In this document: in pieces, positions 1-5,209 of the stretch
Layout of the letters: the number at the start of each line of letters is the position of its first letter
Numbering within the stretch: the first letter of the stretch is position 1
From: a virus
DNA length: 22,925 nt
Virus record (IMG/VR): IMGVR_UViG_3300045836_000135
Location: 1-22,925 of that record
Direction: 5' to 3' (one strand)
Position numbers and translations under genes: made by a program
Notes under the pieces: model-generated
What the model saw: the letters and a program-made list of their open reading frames with translations, nothing else
The model's database searches: none
Told to the model about the DNA's origin: nothing

Positions 1-405
1 CGCGACGAGGTGCACGAGCGGGTGCACGACCTGGCGTGCTCGGCGAAGGTCACCGTGAGCTGGCCGCACGAGCCACCCCCCGACGAACGCCAGAGCGTCG
101 AGGCCACCCCGACCATCCGCGAGGAGCTGGCCGAAGCCGCGCACCTGGTCGCACCGCTCTACGACGCGTGCGGCTGGGGATGGGTCGACCAGGAGACCCG
201 TGAACTCCGGGTGCCGGCCGCCGCCGACATCGCCCTCGAACTCATCAACCGGCTGAGCGACCTGGGCCCGAACGGCTACATCGACTCCGGGCGCCTGGCC
301 GTCTCCCTGGAGCCCGGCGACGGCGAGGGCAACCACCGGTCGCTGCGGATTCTGCTGGAGATCGCCGACATCGAGATCGGGCCTGAGACCGGCGGTGAAG
401 CATGA
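1..405 (+). CDS. Hypothetical protein, 5' end outside the window
   Basis: The frame is open from the window edge. The first possible start inside is GTG at 10, but no ribosome binding site can be seen for it, so the gene probably begins upstream. The readable part is about 130 residues, acidic and soluble, with no signal peptide or membrane segment. A central stretch (about residues 40-100 from GTG 10) looks helical. I do not recognise a domain. The stop overlaps the ATG of the next gene (ATGA at 402-405), which suggests translational coupling within an early phage operon. Codon use matches the neighbours, so I am fairly sure it is coding. Function is unknown. Confidence 0.7.
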   Translation, partial: RDEVHERVHDLACSAKVTVSWPHEPPPDERQSVEATPTIREELAEAAHLVAPLYDACGWGWVDQETRELRVPAAADIALELINRLSDLGPNGYIDSGRLAVSLEPGDGEGNHRSLRILLEIADIEIGPETGGEA

Positions 406-659
406 CCGGCCCCGAGCACTACCGGGCCGCCGAGCGGCTCGCCGACCAGGCCAACCACTACACCTACGGCGACGGGGGCGACCCCGTCACCGGTGCGGCG
501 CTCGCGGCCGAGGCGCAGGTGCACGCCACCCTCGCGCTCGCCGCCGCAACCGCGCTGGGGCTCGCTGACGAACTGCCGTACCGCGACGAGAGAGCTTGGC
601 TCGAGGTCTGCGGGGAGAGCTACAAGCCCAGCGAGCAGACCGGCGAGGCCACCTCGTGA
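402..659 (+). CDS. Small hypothetical protein of actinophage type
   Basis: This 85-residue acidic, alanine-rich protein starts at an ATG overlapping the previous stop. The N-terminal HYRAAERLADQA segment and the central AQVHATLALAAATALG helix resemble a recurrent family of small proteins of unknown function that I recall from Streptomyces phages and actinobacterial prophages. No catalytic motif is visible. Its stop overlaps the start of the next gene, so it belongs to the same early cluster. The coding call is good. The family resemblance is from memory and the role is unknown. Confidence 0.75.
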   Translation: MTGPEHYRAAERLADQANHYTYGDGGDPVTGAALAAEAQVHATLALAAATALGLADELPYRDERAWLEVCGESYKPSEQTGEATS

Positions 660-790
660 TGCACCTCATCCACGCTGCGGTCGACCACGGGGCGCTCCTG
701 CCCCTGGTCGGCCTCGGCGGCCCACTCCTCATCCGCTACGCCGTCAAGCACGAGCAGCGGACCGCGCGCAGGAGGACCAATGTCCGCTGA
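659..790 (+). CDS. Very small putative single-pass membrane protein
   Basis: This 43-residue ORF starts at ATG 659, overlapping the previous stop (TGATG). A GTG one codon earlier is an alternative. Residues about 8-27 form a hydrophobic segment (ALLPLVGLGGPLLIRYAV), followed by a strongly basic tail (KHEQRTARRRTNVR), the pattern of a small membrane-anchored protein with its tail in the cytoplasm. The 3' end overlaps the next gene by 11 bases. Small membrane proteins are common in phage early regions, but the short length leaves some doubt that it is translated. Confidence 0.5.
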   Translation: MHLIHAAVDHGALLPLVGLGGPLLIRYAVKHEQRTARRRTNVR

Positions 791-1145
791 CCAGCTCCGA
801 CGTGCTGCCGCCAAGCTCCGCGAGACTGCCAAGGCGGCCACGCCCGGACCATGGCATCCGGCACAGCCGATGCTCACCGACATGGTCACCTCGCCTCTGC
901 TCGGCCACATCGCCGACTGCTCGGTGGGGACCGGCTACCGCCACCAGTCCCTTGAGGACGCTCGCTGGATCTCCCTCGTCAACCCCAGCCTCGCCGAGCC
1001 GCTGGCCCTCTGGCTGGAATTCGCCGCCGAGCACTGGCGCCCCGAGGCGATGCGCAAGCAGTACCCCATCCGGTTCGACCTACAGCACCGCACGATCGAG
1101 ATCGCCTGCGCGCTGCTCGGCGAGGAGGCCGAACCAGATGCGTAA
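780..1145 (+). CDS. Hypothetical protein, ATPGPW family
   Basis: This is a 121-residue protein with ATG at 780, preceded by the purine-rich GCAGGAGG at a good distance. The N-terminal helix and the ATPGPWHP motif (about residues 19-26), followed by ISLVNPSLAEPLALWLEF, resemble a widespread family of unknown function in actinobacteria and their phages, in which the motif reads A-TPGPW. No enzyme motif or membrane segment is seen. It overlaps its upstream neighbour by 11 bases and its downstream one by 8 bases. It is certainly coding, with no function assigned. Confidence 0.8.
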   Translation: MSADQLRRAAAKLRETAKAATPGPWHPAQPMLTDMVTSPLLGHIADCSVGTGYRHQSLEDARWISLVNPSLAEPLALWLEFAAEHWRPEAMRKQYPIRFDLQHRTIEIACALLGEEAEPDA

Positions 1146-1842
1146 CCCCACAAACCCCGAGGTTGAGCGCATCGCTCCCTCGGCGGCCACCAGCACGTCT
1201 GACCCCCGCGCTGGTGGCCAGCCGTCCAGGACCGGGCAGGGTGGGCCCGGCCTGGACGGCCCCCAGACGCGCGCCGCACTCGCGGTCGGCGCGCCGGCGA
1301 GCGGGCCGGACGCCCCTGGGGAGGAGAGCCCCGGCCCGCTCGTCATCGGGCTCGACCTGTCGATGACCGCGACAGGCATGGCCCACACCGACGGACACAC
1401 CGAGACGATCGCCACCATGGCAAAAGACGGCGACCTGCGACTCCGCCACATCCGCGTCCACATCGACGACTACCTCCACCGCAACCCCGTCGAACTCGTC
1501 GTCATTGAGGACGTGCCGCCCATCCGCGCCAACTCCCTCGCCATCATCGGCATGGTCCACGGCGTCGTCCGCGACCTGCTGTGGTTCTACGGAGCCCCGT
1601 ACGCCCTCGTCCCGCCTGCCAGCGCCAAGAAGTACGCCACCGGCCGAGGCAACGCCACCAAGCCCGACATGCGCATGGCGTTGTTCCAGCGCGCCGGACT
1701 CGACCTGCGCGACGACAACCAGGTCGACGCCTGGTGGCTGCGGGCCATGGGCCTCGACTACCTCGGCCAGCCGCCCGTCACCCTCCCCAAGGAGCAGCGG
1801 AAGGCGCTCGACAAGGTGGCGTGGCCGGAGGTGAGGCACTGA
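1138..1842 (+). CDS. ruvC: RuvC-like Holliday junction resolvase with N-terminal extension
   Basis: This is a 234-residue protein. From about residue 68 it has the RNase H fold signature of RuvC resolvases: GLDLSMTATG with D73, then VVIEDVPP with E124, then DDNQVDAWWL with D192/D193 and D197. These are the expected four metal-binding acidic positions. Such enzymes cut four-way junctions made in recombination or replication, and in phages they also clear branches before packaging. Residues 1-66 are a low-complexity Gly/Pro/Ala/Ser extension that cellular RuvC lacks. No ATG, GTG or TTG lies in frame between 1138 and the catalytic core, and GAGGAGG precedes the start by 9 bases, so I keep ATG 1138. 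A strong hairpin (1221-1260) lies inside the extension. Family confidence is high; substrate is inferred. Confidence 0.88.
   Translation: MRNPTNPEVERIAPSAATSTSDPRAGGQPSRTGQGGPGLDGPQTRAALAVGAPASGPDAPGEESPGPLVIGLDLSMTATGMAHTDGHTETIATMAKDGDLRLRHIRVHIDDYLHRNPVELVVIEDVPPIRANSLAIIGMVHGVVRDLLWFYGAPYALVPPASAKKYATGRGNATKPDMRMALFQRAGLDLRDDNQVDAWWLRAMGLDYLGQPPVTLPKEQRKALDKVAWPEVRH
1221..1260. repeat. Strong imperfect hairpin inside the RuvC N-terminal extension
   Basis: GCCGTCCAGG (1221-1230) pairs perfectly with CCTGGACGGC (1251-1260). Inside it CCGGGC (1232-1237) pairs with GCCCGG (1245-1250). This gives 16 G/C-rich base pairs with one bulged A (1231) and a 7-base loop. No T-run follows. It lies in coding sequence, so it may only reflect composition, or it may act as an attenuator or an mRNA processing signal. 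Confidence 0.6.
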
Positions 1843-2084
1843 TGCCCCGCCCGCGCCTCGGCGACCCAGCCCAACACGTCAACGACATCCGCAAGACCAG
1901 CTACGGCCCCGTCCCCGAGAAAGAGATCAGCTCCGGCCACGTCCTCGCCGGGATCGGCATCACCTACGGCCAAGACGACAGCGAGGCCGCCTGGGCGACC
2001 CGCTACGTCCACCGGCGCATCCAAGACCCCGCCGACCGGGAACTGATCCTCGACGCGCTCGGCATCACCGAGGAGACCGACTGA
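1842..2084 (+). CDS. Hypothetical protein, 80 residues
   Basis: ATG 1842 overlaps the stop of the resolvase gene (TGATG), and the GGAGGTGAGG just upstream (1827-1836) can act as the ribosome binding site. The product is 80 residues, soluble and mixed charge. The C-terminal half (DSEAAWATRYVHRRIQD, then ADRELILDALGI) is predicted helical and could be a small protein-binding domain. I recognise no family. Its place between a resolvase and a helix-turn-helix protein suggests a DNA-metabolism or regulatory accessory role, which is inference from context only. Confidence 0.75.
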   Translation: MPRPRLGDPAQHVNDIRKTSYGPVPEKEISSGHVLAGIGITYGQDDSEAAWATRYVHRRIQDPADRELILDALGITEETD

Positions 2085-2311
2085 TGGGCCGCACCGTCCA
2101 CCCGATCATCGCCGAGCTGGAGGCGATCCGCCGCCGCCAGGGCACCAGCATCGACCTCGCCGCCGGATTCGCCGGACTGTGCCGCCAAACGGTCTGGCAG
2201 ATCGAGACCGGCCGACGCGGCGCCCTCCTCGACAGCGTCAGCCGCTACGCCGCAGCCCTCGGCTACCGGCTCGACCTCGTCCCCATCAACCAGACGGGAC
2301 CCAGGCCATGA
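2084..2311 (+). CDS. Small XRE-family helix-turn-helix protein
   Basis: This 75-residue protein is almost entirely one Cro/C1-type (XRE) helix-turn-helix domain. Residues 6-20 form helix 1 (IIAELEAIRRRQGTS), IDLAAGFAGLCRQTVWQIETG carries the two DNA-contacting helices, and DSVSRYAAALGYRLDLV is the closing helix and strand. Such single-domain proteins act as phage repressors, Cro-like switches or antitoxins. No toxin-like partner is adjacent. It is transcribed in the same direction as the replication genes, unlike a classical lysogeny repressor, so a local regulator of this operon is more likely. ATG 2084 overlaps the previous stop. Confidence 0.8.
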   Translation: MGRTVHPIIAELEAIRRRQGTSIDLAAGFAGLCRQTVWQIETGRRGALLDSVSRYAAALGYRLDLVPINQTGPRP

Positions 2312-2931
2312 CTCCACCTGCCACCCCGGCCGCCAGCACCGACCGTGTCAAGAAGCTCCTGGTCGAAGGCAACACCATCACCGACGTTGCCCGATCCGCC
2401 CGCTGGCCAGAAGGCCGTGTTCGCGCCTTGGTCACCAGCATCCACGGCTGGCTCATCGACCCCAAGACCGACACCGTCTACCAGCCCGACGCCCAGCACA
2501 TGATCCCACGCCTCCCCGATGCCAGTCCCGCCGCCAAGCCGGACAAGACCGGGTCGGTGGACGAGCTCCTCGCCTACGCCGTCTGCCTCGACGACAAACG
2601 CATCCAGCGGGAGCTGACCAAGGCCCTCGACGCGATCGGCCGACTCCGCCAGACCGTCGAAGAACACGGCGCCCAAGCCGAGAAGGCCCGCGTCCTGCGC
2701 GCCACCATCACCGAGCTGGAGAAGCAGCTCGCCAACGCCAGAGCCGAAGCGAAACAGCTCGGCATCCGCACTCCGCGCCGCACCGAAACCGCGGTGGAGA
2801 CCGAGAGGCCGACCCTCGAGGAGCTCCGCGCGTTCGCCGCCGAGCGCGGCCTGCACTGCCCGCCCAAAGGGCGTGTGCCCCAAGCCGTCCGCACCGCCTA
2901 CCAGGAACAGAACGGAGCATCCGCCCAGTGA
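2308..2931 (+). CDS. Lsr2-like DNA-binding protein with coiled coil
   Basis: This is a 207-residue protein with three parts. Residues 11-48 look like a helix-turn-helix (ITDVARSARWPEGRVRALV). Residues about 98-150 are a heptad-rich coiled coil. Residues 168-200 (LEELRAFAAERGLHCPPKGR, then VPQAVRTAYQEQ) match the C-terminal DNA-binding domain of the actinobacterial nucleoid protein Lsr2, whose RGR minor-groove hook appears here as KGR. Lsr2 bridges AT-rich DNA and silences foreign genes. Phage relatives may counteract or mimic it, or organise phage DNA. The start is the ATG of the ATGA overlap at 2308. The tail assignment is fairly sure; the N-terminal part is less so. Confidence 0.75.
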   Translation: MTPPATPAASTDRVKKLLVEGNTITDVARSARWPEGRVRALVTSIHGWLIDPKTDTVYQPDAQHMIPRLPDASPAAKPDKTGSVDELLAYAVCLDDKRIQRELTKALDAIGRLRQTVEEHGAQAEKARVLRATITELEKQLANARAEAKQLGIRTPRRTETAVETERPTLEELRAFAAERGLHCPPKGRVPQAVRTAYQEQNGASAQ

Positions 2932-3644
2932 CCCGGATCGACCTGACCACCCGCGAGCTGCACGCCCTCATCCAGCCCGTCCTCCCGCACGCCTCCACCA
3001 GCGCTGACGACCCCCACCTGTCGGTCGTCCACCTCCAAACCCGCGACCAAGTGCTCTACGCCATCGCCACCGACCGGCTCACCCTCGGCGCCGCCCGCCA
3101 CCCCCTGGAGGAATTCGCCGAAGACTTCGACATCACCCTCGATCGCAATGACCTGGCTGTCGCGCTCCGACTGTTCACCTTCACCAAGGACGAAGACCCC
3201 AAGCTGAGCCTGCTCATCGACAAGCACCCAAGGCCGGTCGGCCGCGACCGCATCATCAACGCGCTCGGCCTGCGCATCGACGGGGAGGACGGCACCCGGC
3301 TCATCCTCCATGACTGCTCCTTCATCGACCAGAAGCCGTTCGCCGCCTGGCGAGAGCTGGTCGGCAAGGTGCTGCACCGCGCCACCCTCCCGGCCACACC
3401 CGCCGTGCTCCTTGCCCCCGCACTGCTGCCCAGGTGGGCCAAGGCCGCGGGCAAGGGCGAGCGGCTGACCGTCTTCGTCGGCCCCGAGCAGGGCGACCCC
3501 GTGCTGTTCGTCGTAGAGAACCACTTCATCGGCGTGTGGAAGCCCACCAGCCACCTCGACGGCGACGACGCCATGTTCCTGTTCGGCAACGCCTGGCGAA
3601 ACGAACTGCCCGCCGTCTCGAGCACGGCCGGAGCGGACTCATGA
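2928..3644 (+). CDS. DnaN-like sliding clamp (DNA polymerase III beta-like)
   Basis: This is a 238-residue protein with a GTG start overlapping the previous stop. Residues 12-60 (LHALIQPVLPHAS, then LSVVHLQ and YAIATDRLTLGAARHPL) follow the strand and TDR-x-LG pattern of beta-clamp domains. Near residues 183-206 TVFVGP and the HFIGVWKP segment resemble the closing strands of the last clamp domain in phage clamp homologues. Cellular DnaN is about 370 residues in three domains; this protein is clearly shorter, so it may form a ring with a different subunit number. It would tether a polymerase or nucleases to phage DNA. No polymerase gene is in the window, so a host polymerase partner is possible. 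The assignment is from pattern memory. Confidence 0.65.
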   Translation: MTRIDLTTRELHALIQPVLPHASTSADDPHLSVVHLQTRDQVLYAIATDRLTLGAARHPLEEFAEDFDITLDRNDLAVALRLFTFTKDEDPKLSLLIDKHPRPVGRDRIINALGLRIDGEDGTRLILHDCSFIDQKPFAAWRELVGKVLHRATLPATPAVLLAPALLPRWAKAAGKGERLTVFVGPEQGDPVLFVVENHFIGVWKPTSHLDGDDAMFLFGNAWRNELPAVSSTAGADS

Positions 3645-4444
3645 CCGACACGCTCCCCGCAGGCCTCGGCCCCACGGACATGCTCACGGACCTGATCAGC
3701 ATCTTCACCAGTGCGATCAACGGTCACGAACGGTCCCAGCAGAAGACCATCGGCCCCAGCGAGATCGGCCACCCCTGCGACCGCAAACTCGCCTACAAAC
3801 TCGCCGGCCACCCGCAGCGCACCGACGACCGCATCCCCTGGAAGCCGACCATCGGCACCGCCATGCACTCCTGGGCGCAGGAAGCCGTCGAACGCTGGAA
3901 CCAGGCCCAACCCGACTACAGCGAGAAAGGGCCCCGGTTCCTGCTCGAAGTACGCCTGGACGTCGGCGAGGCGGCCGGCGAGGTCATCCACGGGAACTGC
4001 GACATCTACGACACCCTCACCCGCACTGTCGGCGATTACAAGATCGTCGGCGCCAGCAGCCTCCGCAAGTACAAGAAGGAAGGGCCCGGCGACCAGTACC
4101 GCATCCAGGCCCACACCTACGGGCGCGGATGGGTCCGCCGTGGATACCCCGTCGAGCACGTCGCCGTCTGGTTCCTGCCGCGCGAGCACGAGTTCGACGC
4201 CAACTTCTTCTGGACCGAGCCCTATGACGAGCAGATCGTCATCGACGCCCTCAACCGGGTCGACGGCATCTCCAAGCTCGTCGGCGCTCTCGGCACCGGC
4301 GCCGCCTCGCTACTGAAGACCGCCGACGCCTGGTGCCGCTACTGCCCCTACTTCCAAGCGGGCTCACAGGACCTCTCCCGGGCCTGTCCGGGAGACGCGG
4401 GCGCGACCGCGCCCAGCAACACCCTGCAATCCCTCATCGCATAG
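3641..4444 (+). CDS. Cas4/RecB-like PD-(D/E)XK exonuclease with probable Fe-S cluster
   Basis: This is a 267-residue protein with the RecB/Cas4 nuclease motifs in order: SEIGHPCDRKLAYKLAG (40-56), H76 in AMHSWAQEA, D121 in GNCDIYD, D132-x-K134 in GDYKIVG, and the QYRIQAHTYGRG helix (152-163). Four cysteines (C46 before the nuclease core, and C232, C235, C249 after it) match the 1+3 cysteine layout that holds a 4Fe-4S cluster in Cas4 and AddB. Such enzymes resect DNA ends. Placed between a clamp and an SSB-like protein, it probably serves phage recombination or replication. No cas genes or CRISPR array are present, so a CRISPR adaptation role is not supported. ATG 3641 overlaps the preceding stop. 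Confidence 0.85.
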   Translation: MTDTLPAGLGPTDMLTDLISIFTSAINGHERSQQKTIGPSEIGHPCDRKLAYKLAGHPQRTDDRIPWKPTIGTAMHSWAQEAVERWNQAQPDYSEKGPRFLLEVRLDVGEAAGEVIHGNCDIYDTLTRTVGDYKIVGASSLRKYKKEGPGDQYRIQAHTYGRGWVRRGYPVEHVAVWFLPREHEFDANFFWTEPYDEQIVIDALNRVDGISKLVGALGTGAASLLKTADAWCRYCPYFQAGSQDLSRACPGDAGATAPSNTLQSLIA

Positions 4445-4495
4445 CAGCCAACCGAACAACAGCACACAGCTCACCGCACAACGAAGGAGAAGACC

Positions 4496-5110
4496 ATGAC
4501 GCTCGACGCAGCCAACGACTTCCTGATGGGCGGCGGAGTCGCCTCCGCCAAGTTCACCAACATCGGCGACTCGGTCACCGGCGTCATCTGCCGCCAGCCC
4601 GAGGTGCAGCAGCAGACCGACATCACCACCGGCGAGCCCAAGTACTGGCCCGACGGCAAGCCCCGCCAGCAGCTCCAGGTCCAGCTCCAGACCGACAAGC
4701 GCGACCCGGAGATCACCAACGATAACGGGGTGCGCGCCATCTACATCAAGGCCAACATGCAGAAGGCCGTCAAGGAAGCCGTGCTCCGTTCCGGCGCGAA
4801 GGGCCTGGAGGTCGGTGGCACCCTCACCGTCACCTACACCGGCGACGGGACCCCCTCACAGCGCGGGATGAACGCGCCCAAGCTGTACTCGGCGAGCTAC
4901 ATCCCGGCCCCGGCCGTGGCGGCGAACGAGTTCCTGAACCAGGGCGACCCCGCACCCGCCACCGCTCCAGCTCCCGCTCCAGCTCCCGCGCCAGTTCCCG
5001 CCGGAGTCGGCGCCGCACCCACAGCCGCTCCGAACGGAGTCAGCCCCGAGGCTCTGGCCGCACTCCAGCAGCTCACCCCCGAGCAGCGCCAGGCTCTCGG
5101 CCTCAACTGA
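4496..5110 (+). CDS. Putative single-stranded DNA-binding protein (OB-fold type)
   Basis: This is a 204-residue protein with ATG at 4496 after a good ribosome binding site (GAAGGAGA). Residues about 16-137 are rich in alternating strands (SVTGVICR, QLQVQLQT, RAIYIKANM, TLTVTYTGDG) as in an OB-fold. An Ala/Pro linker (about 151-179) leads to a short helical tail (PEALAALQQLTPEQRQALGL). The overall plan, folded core then disordered linker then tail, is like SSB, though the classical acidic DDDIPF tail is absent. Context (clamp, nuclease, primase-helicase) supports a ssDNA-binding role. It is the last gene before a hairpin terminator. Function is inferred, not motif-proven. Confidence 0.6.
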   Translation: MTLDAANDFLMGGGVASAKFTNIGDSVTGVICRQPEVQQQTDITTGEPKYWPDGKPRQQLQVQLQTDKRDPEITNDNGVRAIYIKANMQKAVKEAVLRSGAKGLEVGGTLTVTYTGDGTPSQRGMNAPKLYSASYIPAPAVAANEFLNQGDPAPATAPAPAPAPAPVPAGVGAAPTAAPNGVSPEALAALQQLTPEQRQALGLN

Positions 5111-5138
5111 CACCTGACCTGGGACAACTTCATACCGC

Positions 5139-5175
5139 GAGCCCCGCCCGGAGCCTTCATTGCCGGGCGGGGCTC
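5139..5175 (+). terminator. 13-bp perfect G/C hairpin between the SSB-like and primase-helicase genes
   Basis: GAGCCCCGCCCGG (5139-5151) and CCGGGCGGGGCTC (5163-5175) form a perfect 13-bp stem with an 11-base loop, 28 bases after the stop of the SSB-like gene. No T-tract follows. Such T-less hairpins are frequent in high-GC actinobacteria and may terminate, pause or stabilise the upstream transcript. It splits the replication cluster into two transcription segments, although no clear promoter is visible between the hairpin and the next start. Confidence 0.7.
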
Positions 5176-5209
5176 ACCCCTACCACATCGTGTGACTGGA
5201 GAGGTGCCC

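Noticed and set aside
493-1137. Upstream extension of the RuvC reading frame
   Set aside because: The frame stays open only because of GC-rich composition. It overlaps three better supported small genes, and the Arg/Pro/Ser-rich extension is typical of a shadow.
5192-5209. Earlier GTG start for the primase-helicase
   Set aside because: It would place the good ribosome site GGAGAGG inside the coding region. GTG 5210 has this site 5 bases upstream.
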